Part shown: in pieces, positions 32,207 through 44,240 of the stretch | How the letters are laid out: every line of letters begins with the position of its first letter | Position numbering within the stretch: position 1 is the stretch's first letter | Origin: Brettanomyces bruxellensis | Lineage: Eukaryota > Ascomycota > Pichiomycetes > Pichiales > Pichiaceae | DNA length: 64,000 bases | Assembly (NCBI RefSeq): GCF_011074885.1 | Contig: NC_054689.1 | Location: 930,001-994,000 of the forward strand | Reading direction: 5' to 3' | Translations under genes and position numbers: made by a program | The notes under the pieces: model-generated | Database searches by the model: none | Told to the model about the DNA's origin: nothing | What the model saw: only the letters and a program-made list of their open reading frames with translations

Positions 32207-33837
32207 GGTTGTGCCTCTCCCTTGGCCCAGATTCTCTAGTTAATGGTTTCTCACGGCTGATGTGTGCTCCGGGCTGTGCCCCGGCGGTTTTGGGTTTATA
32301 TTTCTCTTTCTACTTCTTTATTCTCCGTGCACTTGCACCGGGCACACCTTCATCTTTACACCTGAGACCATTTCGGGCTCTACCAATTAGATCCTGGCCT
32401 TGCTGCCATCGCATCTATTTACAATTGATTTCTTTTGATCTAGTTATATTTTGCCTGCCAGCCGTTGGCCGATAATATAAATGTTTTTAAGAGGTATGTA
32501 ATCTGCTTTGAGTAGCAGCCGAAGTAGGTTACACGATTGTAGTACTAGCTTCCGAATAATTTTTCAGTGAGAAAATATTAATTTTTTTTTTTCATTCTCG
32601 GCATATTTCAAAGCTAGCCAAGTTTTCCGCTTTCCATTGATTTTTGTCCATTTTTGTCCATTTTTGTCCATTTTCACCATTTTCACCATTTTCATTACTT
32701 TCACCACTTTCACCCTTCATTCATTTCCTAACTTCCTGCCGTTTATCTATTTCCGCCAATTCCGCCCAGCCACATCATCACTCTCCACCCTTCTCCAAAA
32801 TACAATTCTCCTTCTTGCCAAAACCTGCATGCGGCTTTATTGGGCAAGCCGGCTGCAGCCGCAGTGGGAAGAATGAAAGGCAGCGAAATTATTCTTCATT
32901 AATGCATTCGGCCTACTTTTTTTTCCTGAAAAATATTGGAGTGCTCCACACTCAATTTGGCACTTTTCCGCAGTAGCTCGCATATGGCCAGAGATCCGAT
33001 CTGACTCATAGGTAATTTCAAGTTGTCCAAGTGTCGAACCAGGGCCAATTTGGAGCAATTTGGGCAGCTGCCATTCCGGAAAAACCAGCCTAGCATGTTA
33101 AATCGGCAGGTATGCCGTCATCACCGGCCAAAATGGGCCAGCCTTTAATTAACACTGTCGTCATTTTTAATTTGGCGCCTATTAGAAAAATTGCCATTAT
33201 TAGAAGTGAGCACGGCATTTCGCATTTGCATTATGTCCATAATAATTATCCTAATCTGTGTGCTAAATTTGCCACTAACCTGTATCAGCCACTCTTTGAT
33301 TTGCTGTTTACATTATATTTATCTAGTCTTTATTATATTCATCGAGTCTTTATTATATTCATCTAGTCTTTATTATATTCATCACCTGATCGCGCTGTAG
33401 GATTATTCAGTAGTTCTGGATATTGGTAGAGGTGAGATTATTACTGTGGCCATTCCCAGCTATGCTAGATTTGCTGTAGATATGAATTATTTCATCATTT
33501 CATTTATTGGATTATTCATTTTTTCGATTATTTCACTTTTTCGATTATTTCACTTATTTCAGTTCGCACTTTGGCTCGACCCCTCGGATACGTTGTGTAC
33601 ACCATTTTAGTCATATATTTTTCACCGTGTTTCTGTTTCCCGTTTTTCAAATCCCCGTATCTCACTTTTTTTTCTTGCTCCACCTCGAGTGCACTTTTGT
33701 CTCAATCAAGCAGTAATATTTTTAACAACTTTAGACCACAGAGAGCATTGAAAGGAACAAGACACGTAAGGAAGCAATTGCTCAGCAGAGAAAAAGAGTA
33801 TACGCGTTTTATCTTACAGAACAAGCAACGTCAGGAT
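32207..33837. other. Intergenic region between STM1 and STB3
   Basis: No gene is evident. TTTTTGTCCA is repeated three times at 32641-32670, followed by TTTTCACCA words. A 20-bp repeat is at 33322-33381. From 33571 the STB3 frame is open upstream of its first ATG for about 89 codons, but it opens with TTG and its early part is hydrophobic and unlike the rest, so it is probably leader or an unrecognised exon. Confidence 0.5.
33322..33381. repeat. 20-bp tandem repeat, three copies
   Basis: Three head-to-tail copies of TCTAGTCTTTATTATATTCA, the middle one with G in place of T at position 3. It lies about 460 bp upstream of the STB3 ATG. Confidence 0.9.
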
Positions 33838-35433
33838 ATGCAATCGGACAGTTATTACACGGGAGGGCGTGTTGGGGGATTCCATGTTCGGAGTAACCCA
33901 AAGCTCTCCGACATATTGAATTCGTCGGAGCCGGAGGGCAGGAGTGGAAGCGGGGTAGGTAATGAAGCAAGTAAAGAAGGTAAAAGAAGTTATGGAAATA
34001 GGGAAGGAAATAAGGAAGGAAGTTATGGAAATAAAGAGGGAAGTTACAAAAGTAAAGAAGATAAAGCAAGTTACCGAAGCTTAGGAAGCAACAATGCAAA
34101 CTATGCTAATACAACAATTAAAAAAGAAGCATCGTCGCAAAACGAAAAAATCAAGAACGAGGACACGTACCTCATCTCAACATCGTCTCCAGAAGGTATT
34201 GCAGCAGCTTCGCAAATCACACCCTCGAGAATCGCACGGATTCTCCTGTCGGAAGGCCCGCTCCCCATCCGGAGGCTTACGAGCCAGCTCATCTCGGAGG
34301 TGCCTGCGTTTGGCCACCTCTCGCTTTCAAAGCAGAGAAGACTCATCATGGCAGCCCTAGAGACGGGGGACCCGGCGAAAAACTGTGTTTTCGACAAGAT
34401 CGGGTGGGGCCAATGGGAGGCAAAGGTTGTTCCAGCGTCCCAGTTCGCAGCCAGGGTGGCAGCAGCCAATAGTATCGCGGCCTCGTCGAAAAGCGGCAGC
34501 GGAATCGCCGGGTCGACCGCCAAGGCCCGCCGCAGGAGCTCTGTGTCGTCCGGGGCGAAGAACGCCAAGTCGCCGGTGTCGTCGGGCCTGCCCTTGCGAC
34601 GCAGAAGGCGCCGGACCAGCGAGAGGAGCTCCGCGAGCCCGAACGGAGCACTTGGTAGCACACCGGGCACTATTCCGGGCCCCGGTGGACTCGCCAGGCC
34701 GCTCACGGTGGGCCAGATGGCCGGGCTCTCGTCCAGTGCCCCCTCGGATGCGTTCAGGAGGGAGTCGATCACCAACCCAAGCACAGACCTGCACAATCTG
34801 AAAGTTCCGGGCTCCCCCAGCCTCCAGCCGCTTCGCAACCTTCGAAACTCGCTCCGGGCTCGCAACTTGTCGCTTGACGAGGCCATCGAGTCGTCGTCCG
34901 ACGAAGATGATGACGTGGACACGGCCGGATCGTCGCCCAACAACGAGGAGGCCGGTGTGTTCAGCTTTGAGAACGGCGAGTCCGGTTCCGTGAGAAGCAT
35001 TCTCCGGACGCGGTCGCTGTCGGGCTCCAATAGTCGTAGGCCATCGTTTGGCGGCGTGGCAAAGCCTCGCAAGCCCCGTAGCTCGTTCACGAGCCACACC
35101 ATCGGGGCAGCACTCGATGAGGGGGCCCTGGACGCCGGCCACCAGCGGTTGTCCTTCTCCAACCCGTCCAGCGTGTCCCGGCAGTCCTACCTCCGCACGG
35201 CGATCCCCAGACGCGGCCCACCACGCCAGCCCAGGGGCCAGCCCCAGACCCGGGCCGAGGAGGCCGAAAACTTCACCGATGAGGAGGACTGGGAGGCCAT
35301 CGGGGCCTCCTCGTTGCGTAACGGCAACCACTCCGCGTCCAGCCTCAGCAAGTCACCGTCTCCCGCCAAGGATGCCAATCAGAGGGAGATGAACGCTGCC
35401 ATCGCCTTGATGAACCTCCACACGGTCAGCTAG
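33838..35433 (+). CDS. STB3: Stb3-like repressor of ribosome-biogenesis genes
   Basis: This 531-aa protein carries the Stb3 (Sin3-binding) domain at about residues 125-198: TPSRIARILLSEGPLPIRR, then LSLSKQRRLIMAALETGD and IGWGQWEAKVV. In S. cerevisiae Stb3 binds the ribosomal RNA processing element (RRPE) and recruits Sin3/Rpd3 to silence ribosome-biogenesis genes when TORC1 is off. Upstream of the domain is a Gly/Ser/Tyr/Lys repeat (SYGNREGNKEG and relatives, residues ~55-80). The C-terminal half is Ser/Arg-rich with many likely phosphosites, for example RSSVSSG and RRPSFGG. The first in-frame ATG is at 33838. The frame is open upstream without an ATG, so a spliced upstream exon cannot be excluded. 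Confidence 0.85.
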   Translation: MQSDSYYTGGRVGGFHVRSNPKLSDILNSSEPEGRSGSGVGNEASKEGKRSYGNREGNKEGSYGNKEGSYKSKEDKASYRSLGSNNANYANTTIKKEASSQNEKIKNEDTYLISTSSPEGIAAASQITPSRIARILLSEGPLPIRRLTSQLISEVPAFGHLSLSKQRRLIMAALETGDPAKNCVFDKIGWGQWEAKVVPASQFAARVAAANSIAASSKSGSGIAGSTAKARRRSSVSSGAKNAKSPVSSGLPLRRRRRRTSERSSASPNGALGSTPGTIPGPGGLARPLTVGQMAGLSSSAPSDAFRRESITNPSTDLHNLKVPGSPSLQPLRNLRNSLRARNLSLDEAIESSSDEDDDVDTAGSSPNNEEAGVFSFENGESGSVRSILRTRSLSGSNSRRPSFGGVAKPRKPRSSFTSHTIGAALDEGALDAGHQRLSFSNPSSVSRQSYLRTAIPRRGPPRQPRGQPQTRAEEAENFTDEEDWEAIGASSLRNGNHSASSLSKSPSPAKDANQREMNAAIALMNLHTVS

Positions 35434-35469
35434 CCATGCGGGACGGGATGATGCCTGGCATCGGGAAGT

Positions 35470-35710
35470 AGCCGCAGTGTAAGAATGAAATAGTAAGTGT
35501 GATAGCAGTGTATGATAGGGAATAGCGGTTTAATGATAGTGAAAAAAATATGTAATGATAATGAAATAGTAGTGAGACAGCAGTGTAGAAATGAAGTGGT
35601 AGTGAGATAGCAGTGTAATGATAATGTGGCAGTGTAATGAAATAGTAAGTGAGATAGTAGTGCAATGAACAGTGAAATAGTAAGTGAAATAACAGCAGCA
35701 TCCAGTGTAA
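35470..35710. repeat. Degenerate repeat downstream of STB3
   Basis: The zone is built from the words GAAATAGTAAGTGA, GAGATAGCAGTGTAATGA and TAATGATAATG repeated with changes over about 240 bp. It starts some 40 bp after the STB3 stop codon. Confidence 0.75.
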
Positions 35711-37589
35711 ACAACTTAATGAAACATCAGTTAAGCGGATTGTGACACGTCTAGAAATGTACTATATAAGAATGTCAAATTAATCAGTAGAAGTGTTCAA
35801 TACTTAGGTGAGTCAATGACATCTACCTTACTTGTAGAATATTCCTCTGCAGACGATCGACTAGCCTTGTGCTAGAGACACAGCGTCGATATTACCGTCA
35901 TCAAACTTCAACTCCAGGCATTTTGACAACTGAAGCCATCTAGTGTGCAAATGGTTGCTTTCTGAGAGCAGAAAAGCCAAAATATGGTCTGCCAGAGCTG
36001 CTTGTGCATCTCACATTCACCTTACTATGCGCTAGTCAAACTCTATGCACACAGTACTATTGCATGTGTTGCGGTTGCAGCTAAGCAGAGAGATCACAGC
36101 TAGTGTGCAGAAATTTAATGATACACTTAAGTACGAGTTAATAAAGAATCGACTGAAAAGATGAAAGAAACATTAAAGAAGTATTTGAGTAATGTAAATT
36201 GGTGCTAGTAATACTTAGACGGTAATTTATTTCGATGTATATAAGATTTAGGGGTGGAATGTAATAACCGTCTATCTACTTGTAAATACCTAGAAATCAT
36301 GTAATAAAACATCAGTAGGTTAGCATAGCTGCTACCGGTAATTGAACAACAGCAAATGTGGAGGCATCAATTAAATACCAAAGGATGAAGTGTAATGTCA
36401 AGAAAGCACATGTGCTATGTATTTAGTACTTGGAAGTAATATATAATCCCAAAGTTGCATAAAAAAATATCAAAACACTGCAACAAAATGTTGTAACATA
36501 CTCAAAATAAACATGTAGGAACCAAAAGCATACTATTAAGTAGATGCAACAACTAGATTGTGAGTTGAGGAAATATTTAGGCACACTTAATGGAAATCCT
36601 GGGAGCAATATATAAGTAATAAAACAGACAGTCCATGACAAAGAAGCCAAAGTTTACATTAAATAACAGGCCATTTCGCACATACTTAAAGAAAGAAGGG
36701 AACTCGCACAACAAATGAAACATGCAAGAAAGTGTAACGTTTACGCTTACAGAGAAAGCAAGGGAAATAAGAAATGAAATACACTTTCTCAAGCATTAAG
36801 TAAACCTATACATGAATACGACCAATCAAGAGGAACAGAATAATGTCTGGAAGCATACTACACCATTACCTAAATTATATCCTTCTCATTTCCATGTATG
36901 CCTTCTTTCTGCTTTAAATCATAATTCAACTATGCACGAGCTTCTCGTGTTCGCATTATTTTACACCCTTACTATCAGCATTCTTTTCCTTTCAGAGCTA
37001 TTTGAAAAAGCAATAACTAATGTCATTATATACTCATGACAATGAAAATGTAATACATGAAAGCCAATTACCAAAAAGTAGCGTTAAATCAAATACTTAA
37101 CCGAATGTAATCATTTAAAAGCATTCAGATACTTAACTGCACTTTAAATGCATAAAGAAAGAAGGAAATTATCATGCATTTATTGGAAATTAATGAAGTG
37201 AGAGGAAGTTTCATTTGCTTAAAAACTGATGAAGCAGGAGGCCATATATTTATCAACCAAATCGTTCTAAACCAGCAAAATGTGCAATAAAGTAGGAATT
37301 AAATGTAATAGATTATTTCACCATAAAAGCAAGATATTGAACATGGAAATATATTGAAGTGTCCCTCTAAAGTAAGAAATACTTTAAAATGAAAATATCG
37401 AATAAGTACAAAGTAAGAGTACGCAATACTTTGATTTGAAGCAATTATAGCCAGTTAAATCACCTTGAGTATGTGCAAAAGCAAGAAACAGTCAGAAACG
37501 GGGCCATAGGAAACTAGGAGCAACCAGGTAATAAGTAAAACAGGGGTGAAGGATGAGACATAATGAATATGCAATTCAAGCACATAAGA

Positions 37590-37862
37590 TCAAGATACCC
37601 AAGATATTCAATATATTCAAGACATCCAAGATACTTAATATATCCAAGATATTTGAGACAGTCAAGATACTCAAATACCCACAAGATGCTCAAATACATT
37701 CAGGACATTCAAAATACTCTAGATACTCAAATACACGTAAGATATTGAAGATATTCAAATACACAAAAGATACTTAAGATATTCAAGAGATACAATACAA
37801 GGTATTCAAGATACTCAATATATTCAATACACACAAAATACTCAGATGCTCAGGATACACCC
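37590..37862. repeat. Degenerate repeat abutting the FAS2 stop codon
   Basis: AAGATATTCA/AAGATACTCA words and the longer ATTCAAGATACTCAAATACAC recur at least fifteen times over ~270 bp. The zone ends only about 10 bp from the FAS2 stop, so it is transcribed as the start of the FAS2 3' UTR on the minus strand (TGAATATCTT sense). Confidence 0.8.
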
Positions 37863-37868
37863 AATGAA

Positions 37869-40800
37869 TCAATCAGAGATAGCAACGGCCAACGACTGCA
37901 TGTCATCGTGCGAGATAGACACCTTTACATTCCTAATGCTGCTCTCCTTGGCAGCCACCTTGGCAGAGCCAGTCAAGTTGACAACGGGAGCACCGTTGGC
38001 ATCAGCAAGAACCTCGATATCCTTCAAAGCAGCAGCAGCCCCGTGTCCCGCGGTGTTCAACGCCTTGAACACGGCCTCCTTGGCAGACCAGCGGCCCGCG
38101 AAAGAGGCCCTTGGGTCAGGGGCAGCCTCGCAGTAGGCGATCTCGGCCGGGGTGAAGTTGCGTTCGATGAACAGGCGACTGTCAGTGTTGATGGCGGAAA
38201 TCATCTCGACATCAACGCCGACACCGGCACTGGGATGTGCACCGCGAGCCTGGAGCAGGTCCGAGAGCATTCCAGCAGTCTTGGTGGCAGTGGAAGAGAC
38301 GTACATGCTGCTTTTCTGCAAGGCATCGTCGTCGAAGCTGTAGTGGTCCTGGTTGTCCTGGGAAACACGGGCCAAGGGGTCCAAGTAGACCTGCTGCTCC
38401 TGGGAGTCGGTGTAAGGAGGATGGGCCTTGGCGACAAACATGTTGTTGTGGAGCAGGGCGTTCTGCATGTAGGAGTAGGACTTCTTGTGGCGGCGGGCGA
38501 CCTTGTAGGAGTACTCGTCATACTGGGAGCGGGACAAAGCGGCAAACAAGTAGTCTGAGTTGACGACGACGGCCTGGGCACCTTTCTGGCCAAAGCCGAA
38601 GGAGGTGACGGATACGGCCTTGATTCCGTCGGTCTGGATGGACCGAGAGGGGAAAAGAACGAACTTGTAGTTTTCGAGCTGCTTGTCGATGTTGTCGGCG
38701 TTGCGGTTGCCCGGCACGAGTCCCGTCTGCATGATCTGGAGGGCCCCGTTGAGCATCCAGGCCCCGGCTGCACCCTTGGGGTGGCCCGTGAGGTACTTCT
38801 GGAAGACTCCGTAGACGGCATTGCCGGGGGTCCGGCCCAGGTGCTGCATCATGCGGTCGATGGTCTCGGACTCGTTCTTGTCGTTGGCCTTGGTGGACGT
38901 GCCGTGGAACGAGCACACGCCCAAGTCGTCGATAGTCAAGCCGAAGGTGGCTAGGGCACCCCGGAGTGGGGAGATCCGCGGGTCGTCCTTCCAGAACTCG
39001 TTGCCGTACTGCCTCTGGGCATCCTTGATCTGCCGGGCGGCCTCTCTCTGCAACTCCTCGGTTCGCTCCGCGAGGTACCGGGCCACATCGGAGGGTGCTT
39101 CGTGCTTGGCACCGGCCTCCAGCTCGCGTAGCTCGTCCTCGTACCACTCTTTGATCTGCTTTCTCCTGCGGCGGATCTGCCGGGACCGGTACTTGATGTC
39201 CAGCTGCGGTGACCGGTACTGCAAGTCGCCGTGGTACTCGCGGGCCGTGGTCAAGATACCCTGGCCAGGGGCGGGCACGGACCGGCCGATCTTGTCGGAG
39301 GCCGTGGACGACATGGCCACAATGCCGTATATAGGCACACCCATCCGGATGGCCAAGGAGGCGGTCATCAAGACCTCGATTCCGGAACCCTGGGACTCCA
39401 TGAACCCGTTCCTGGTGGTCGTGGCAGGCCGAGACATCTCGGCAGGTGTCCGGCCGTGCTCAAACTCCTCGACGGCGTTGGACGTGGCCTTCATATTGGC
39501 AAACTCGTAGGAGCCCTCCTCGCCAAAGTCGTCGGCACCGCCCACGAGCACGATCTTGGCCTTGCCCGAGAGAATGGTCTCGACACCGGCATCGACGGAC
39601 TCGATGGCCGTGGCACAGGCCCCCACTGGGGTCTTGATGGGGCCCGAGGACGAGAGCAAGAGCATGTTGACCCAGGCGGCCACCGTGTTGATGAACGACT
39701 CCTGGAGAATGTCGTTCTGCACGGGGATGTCCTTGTACCGGGCCTTGAACATTCCCCGGAGGGCCGTGACACCGCCCATGCCCGATCCCGTGCAGTTTCC
39801 CACCTCAGACACGTGCACGTACCGGTAGAACTCGTACGGATCGGTGATTCCGGCACTGAGAAGCGCCTCGACGGTGGCCACGAGCACAAACAAGGTGAGC
39901 GGGTCGACCTGGTCGACGATATCGGCCGGGATGCCGTACTTCTTAGGGTCCCAGCCCGTGGGGATCTGGCCGGCCACCAGGCGGTCGAACCGGAGGGCCT
40001 TGGGAACAAACAACCGGGCCCCCTTCAACAGCCGGACCGAGTACTCCTCTCCAGACTCGTCCAGGGCGAAGATCTCCACTTTGTCGCCGTGCTGCAACCG
40101 GAACTGCCGGGCAGTCTCGCCGTCAGACACAAACGGCTCCAAGTCCTGCTGGATGATCACCTCCTGCAGGAACTCCTTCTTGTTCGGGTCGTAGCCGTCG
40201 AACAACTCCGGCTCGATCAGCCGGATGCCGCAGTGGGCCAAGATCTGCTTCTCGTACCTCTTCTTGATGTCCAGATCTGCCACGGGTTGCCCGGTCTTCG
40301 CATCCACCCACCCGGTGTACTGCCGGCCCTTGATCCGCCCGTTGAAGTACCGGATGAAGCCCATGATCCACGCCATCTCCACGCATCCCTCGAGCGAGAA
40401 CTCCCCCTCGGCCTCCATCTCCCACCGGGTCCGCGAGTTGCCCCAGGGGCCCACCTCCGAGAACCCGGTCACCACCACCACGCGGTCCAGGTCTAGCATG
40501 CCCTCCAACTCGGGGGCCTTCGCTTTGAGCTGGTCGTACGGCTTCAACTCTGGGAACTCGAACCGCATGTTGGCCTTCGGCTGCACCCGGGAAGGGTTGA
40601 ACGGTGCATCTGCCTGCTCACCACTCACGCACTTGTAGTCCAGGGCCGTCTCGATGCTCACGGCCCGCCGAACGTCCGACGTGCTGCCGATCTCAGCCCG
40701 GAGCCGGTTCGTGTACTCACGCAAGTTGGTCACGAACTGCAACCCGCCGTTTAAGTCTGCCATCACGGGCGATTTCTCGGTCATCACCTTGATCCGAGGG

Positions 40801-43601
40801 GACAGCAACCCGAGCAAGTTGAAGCCCATCTCACGCTGCGAGAAGGTCCGCACACCGAGTTTCTCGATTCCCTCGGAAATCACGTTGTTGCCAGACATGA
40901 GCCCCGTGCCCCTGGTCCAGCCAATCACAGCCCCGCAGATCGTCAGGTACGACGACCAGCTCTCGGAGTGCCACCGGTTGAAAAGCGTCTCCAAGGCCAA
41001 CTTCGACTCCGAGTACATGCCGTCGGACCCAAACGTGCCGTGGTTCGGAGACAGCGGGAGGATCACCTCGGCCGGCCGGGTCTCGATCTGCCGGGCCCGC
41101 TTCGCCTTCACCACCTCGCCCAACAGCCGGAGCAAGTTCGTCAACATGATCCGGTGGGCCAACTCCGACTTCGACTCGAGCGAGTCCAGCTCGATGCCCA
41201 TCTCCGGGATCGCCGCGAACGGAACCACGAAGTCGAGGTCCCAGCCTAGGCCGCCCTTCTTCGGGTCGTCGTAGATGTACTCGACGATCGACCGGAGGTC
41301 CTGGACCGATGCCTGGTTGAATGGAACAAGCACCAACGTCGATCCGGCCGCCCCATACCGTGCATAGATGTCCTGGTAGTACTCTGCCGCCTCCTTCGAG
41401 TACTTCGACGTCGTGGCAACCACCTTCGCACCTCCAGAGAGGAGGCCCTGCAGGACCTGAACGCCGATCGAGCCCTTGCCGGCACCCACCACGAGGGCAC
41501 ACTTGCCCGCGAAGCTCACCCCGTTCACCGCCGCGTTCTCCAGCTCGTCCAAGTACTTTTCCGTGCCTGCCCGGTCGTAACTCCACTCCCCGTACTTGTT
41601 TTTCCGCCGGAGGTGCAAGAATGGGATTGTCTCCGGTGGGATTGTTGCCGAGACGTGCCTCTTGATCTCCGAGTACTCTTTCAACGATGCGATTTCCGAC
41701 GTGTCGTCTGCACTGCTCAACTCTGCTTCCTCTCCTTCTCCTTCATCTCCGCCTTCCTCCACTCCGCTCCCCAAAACGTCCTGGGCCGACTTCAACACCT
41801 CAATCTCCGTGTTGCTATCCACGAAGTCAATCAACCGCTTGTACATCTTCTCGAACTCGAGCTTCGACTGGCCCGATGCCTGCTTCGAGATCGCCTTGTA
41901 AACCCGCACAAGGTCCTCCTGGATCGAGTGGTACGACCGGTCCTTGGTCATGGCCCCGCCCTGGGCCATCTCATGCACGTACTGCTCGAATTTCCGGCAC
42001 CCTTCCTTCGGAACCTCCGCGTACTGCACGTTCCCCCGCTCGTCGATCGTCGTTTTCGGTCCCGTCGGCCTCGAAACGTCCTTGTACACCGGCTGGTGGC
42101 CCAACACCTCCCGGCAGTTGTCCGTCAACTGCTGGCCGAGCCGCTTGGCCAGCTCGTAGGTCTCTCCTCTCTCAACAGGGGTGTGGTCAATGTGGTACTG
42201 CATGAACTCGATCAACGTCGGGTTGGCCCGGTTCATGATTTGGATGCACTGCCGGACCGTTTCCCGATCCACAGTCCGCAAGTTGCCAAAGATGATATCG
42301 TAGTACATCGAGAGGGCATCCTGCCGGGCCCAGTTCCAGTACGAGTCGTACACCCGGGCCTTCAACCTCGAGAAGGCCGGTTTGATGCCACTAGCGTAGT
42401 ACTCGCCGTGCTCCTCGGCCCACAAGTCCAACTGGGCTTGCAACACTGCCGTGGCCTCCTTCTGCTTCACCAGGGACCGGTCCCCCTTGGTGAGATCCAT
42501 CTTCAAGTACCGGGCCAACGTCTCCAACTGCTGCCGGGCCAGTTTCCGGCTGCCCGCCGTCAACTTCTCCATCGCCGCCGCGTCCACCACGGGGGCCGCC
42601 CCAGCTCCACCGGGCGCCCCGGTACCGGCTCCCGCCTGGGCCTGCGTGAGATCCACGCCAGCCCGGGCCGCGTACCGCGTAACCAACCCGTCAAAAAACG
42701 CACGGACCTCCGGCTCCCCAGCCAAACGCTGACCGGGCTCCCCGGTAACTGCGTACAATAACACCGCGTCCTGTCGGCCGCCCTGCAACCCCCACCGCGT
42801 CTCAAGGTACCGTCTCGTCGCACCAACCGAAAATCCTCCCGGCATCTTCGACGAGATCAACCGTGCAACCAGCGATGACGTCACCTTACCGAATCCACCC
42901 GCAAACGTCTCCTGCAACGTGTCGCAGAGCTCCTGCAGCGGCATATCCTCGGGCTTCTCCGGCAGGTTGCCCAGCTCCTTGCCCAACTCTCCCACAATCT
43001 CGTTCTGCACCGTCGACTTTCCACCCACCAAGTCCTTGATCGTTTTGTCCATTGGAACCTCGTCGATCGACTTCTTCAACTTGTGGGCCACGATAGCCTT
43101 CACGACGATCTCTGCTTTGATTGGTTCGTCTGGGATCTGCGAGGTGGCCGAGGAAGGAGTAGCAGTAGCAGGAATTGCAGCAGGAACTGCTTTCTCTGCT
43201 TTCTCTACTTTCTCTACCTTCACCTTCTCCACTTTCTTCACCTTCTTTCCCTCCTTCATCTTCTTTCCCTTCTTGCCTGCCCGGGCTGCTGCCTTCTTGC
43301 CCTCCTCCTCAAGCTCGGCTGCATCCGGAGTGTAGTAGATGTCGCTGTTGTCCTTCGAGTAGCAAAGAACCTGTCTCTGGAGAGACAATGCTGCATCATA
43401 CGACTCGTACTTGTTCTTGATCGTCTTCAATGCCATGTGGCACAAGATTGGCGATGGTCCAATCTCAACGATCCTCTCAGTTTTGTACTCCTTCAAGAAT
43501 ACATCCTGAGTTTCAATCCACTTGACTGGTGACGCAAATTGGTATGCCAACAACTCTGTAAGAAGAGTGTGTGACAACTCCTGTTCAATTTCTGGCTTCA
43601 T
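37869..43601 (-). CDS. FAS2: Fatty acid synthase subunit alpha
   Basis: This 1910-aa protein matches fungal Fas2 (1887 aa in S. cerevisiae). In order: the N-terminal part of the MPT domain ([23 protein letters not shown]), a Lys/Ala/Pro linker, the acyl carrier domain with phosphopantetheine Ser196 in GGKST, the ketoreductase ([19 protein letters not shown]), the ketosynthase with active-site Cys1329 in [10 protein letters not shown], and the C-terminal phosphopantetheine transferase ([10 protein letters not shown], then [13 protein letters not shown]). It forms the cytosolic alpha6-beta6 complex with Fas1, which is not in this window, and makes palmitoyl- and stearoyl-CoA. Codon use is strongly biased and GC-rich, in keeping with high expression. 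The ATG is the first in frame. FTR1 lies upstream in the same direction. Confidence 0.98.
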   Translation of the reverse strand: MKPEIEQELSHTLLTELLAYQFASPVKWIETQDVFLKEYKTERIVEIGPSPILCHMALKTIKNKYESYDAALSLQRQVLCYSKDNSDIYYTPDAAELEEEGKKAAARAGKKGKKMKEGKKVKKVEKVKVEKVEKAEKAVPAAIPATATPSSATSQIPDEPIKAEIVVKAIVAHKLKKSIDEVPMDKTIKDLVGGKSTVQNEIVGELGKELGNLPEKPEDMPLQELCDTLQETFAGGFGKVTSSLVARLISSKMPGGFSVGATRRYLETRWGLQGGRQDAVLLYAVTGEPGQRLAGEPEVRAFFDGLVTRYAARAGVDLTQAQAGAGTGAPGGAGAAPVVDAAAMEKLTAGSRKLARQQLETLARYLKMDLTKGDRSLVKQKEATAVLQAQLDLWAEEHGEYYASGIKPAFSRLKARVYDSYWNWARQDALSMYYDIIFGNLRTVDRETVRQCIQIMNRANPTLIEFMQYHIDHTPVERGETYELAKRLGQQLTDNCREVLGHQPVYKDVSRPTGPKTTIDERGNVQYAEVPKEGCRKFEQYVHEMAQGGAMTKDRSYHSIQEDLVRVYKAISKQASGQSKLEFEKMYKRLIDFVDSNTEIEVLKSAQDVLGSGVEEGGDEGEGEEAELSSADDTSEIASLKEYSEIKRHVSATIPPETIPFLHLRRKNKYGEWSYDRAGTEKYLDELENAAVNGVSFAGKCALVVGAGKGSIGVQVLQGLLSGGAKVVATTSKYSKEAAEYYQDIYARYGAAGSTLVLVPFNQASVQDLRSIVEYIYDDPKKGGLGWDLDFVVPFAAIPEMGIELDSLESKSELAHRIMLTNLLRLLGEVVKAKRARQIETRPAEVILPLSPNHGTFGSDGMYSESKLALETLFNRWHSESWSSYLTICGAVIGWTRGTGLMSGNNVISEGIEKLGVRTFSQREMGFNLLGLLSPRIKVMTEKSPVMADLNGGLQFVTNLREYTNRLRAEIGSTSDVRRAVSIETALDYKCVSGEQADAPFNPSRVQPKANMRFEFPELKPYDQLKAKAPELEGMLDLDRVVVVTGFSEVGPWGNSRTRWEMEAEGEFSLEGCVEMAWIMGFIRYFNGRIKGRQYTGWVDAKTGQPVADLDIKKRYEKQILAHCGIRLIEPELFDGYDPNKKEFLQEVIIQQDLEPFVSDGETARQFRLQHGDKVEIFALDESGEEYSVRLLKGARLFVPKALRFDRLVAGQIPTGWDPKKYGIPADIVDQVDPLTLFVLVATVEALLSAGITDPYEFYRYVHVSEVGNCTGSGMGGVTALRGMFKARYKDIPVQNDILQESFINTVAAWVNMLLLSSSGPIKTPVGACATAIESVDAGVETILSGKAKIVLVGGADDFGEEGSYEFANMKATSNAVEEFEHGRTPAEMSRPATTTRNGFMESQGSGIEVLMTASLAIRMGVPIYGIVAMSSTASDKIGRSVPAPGQGILTTAREYHGDLQYRSPQLDIKYRSRQIRRRRKQIKEWYEDELRELEAGAKHEAPSDVARYLAERTEELQREAARQIKDAQRQYGNEFWKDDPRISPLRGALATFGLTIDDLGVCSFHGTSTKANDKNESETIDRMMQHLGRTPGNAVYGVFQKYLTGHPKGAAGAWMLNGALQIMQTGLVPGNRNADNIDKQLENYKFVLFPSRSIQTDGIKAVSVTSFGFGQKGAQAVVVNSDYLFAALSRSQYDEYSYKVARRHKKSYSYMQNALLHNNMFVAKAHPPYTDSQEQQVYLDPLARVSQDNQDHYSFDDDALQKSSMYVSSTATKTAGMLSDLLQARGAHPSAGVGVDVEMISAINTDSRLFIERNFTPAEIAYCEAAPDPRASFAGRWSAKEAVFKALNTAGHGAAAALKDIEVLADANGAPVVNLTGSAKVAAKESSIRNVKVSISHDDMQSLAVAISD

Positions 43602-44240
43602 ATTGTTTGTTTGCTTTGCTTATTGCTTACTTTGCTCACTTTACTCACTTTTCATACTTTCCTCATCTCCCTCTTCTCACTCCCTGAAATTCCTTCCAAC
43701 AGCACATGCCGCACTTCAAATACCCCGTACTGCGAGATCTGAAAAAATTCCACTCTGCCAAATTCTGCTTCGCGAACAATGCATTTTCGATTTTTTGGCC
43801 ATGTTGACTTTTTTTGTTGAGCACATACGCGATGCGATCGATCCCATCGTATGTGTGCCTTCCTCCCCTATGTTGGGACGTCGATCGGCGCGTCTGTACT
43901 TACCCAACACGCTTGCCCCTATCAGACATCTTTTAAGTTATCTTTGGGGCTCCTGTTCAACAGCTAGAATCTGCACAGCCCTGGCTTCTATCCCAAACCG
44001 GTTGCAACTGCATTACTTATTTTCTCCGTAGTTAAATGGGCTTTGCATAGACATTGTTGAGAAACTGCGAAAAGAGTAAATGCTGTGTACACCAAGCAGA
44101 AGCAAAGTTCAATAGCACTATCCTCAAGCATTTACCAGAAGTCAAAAGTGATTAATTAAAAGAGCATCTTGAAGCAGGCTGTGTTCAAGCTACTACTAAA
44201 AATAATCTTAATAAATACAATAAATACAATAAATACAACC
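43602..44240. other. Intergenic region, FAS2 promoter and FTR1 3' flank
   Basis: A pyrimidine-rich plus strand next to the FAS2 ATG reads as a purine-rich leader for the minus-strand gene. AATAAATAC occurs three times in tandem at about 44212-44238, right after the FTR1 stop codon. I see nothing else. Confidence 0.5.

Larger units (their letters stand above)
35434..37868. other. 2.4-kb intergenic region between convergent STB3 and FAS2
   Basis: The two ends are degenerate repeats (listed). The middle (35720-37560) is AT-rich with no coding pattern and no RNA gene that I can see. Confidence 0.55.

Noticed and set aside
43522..44031. 169-aa plus-strand frame across the FAS2 start and promoter
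   Set aside because: It overlaps the FAS2 N-terminus in antisense and has no domain.
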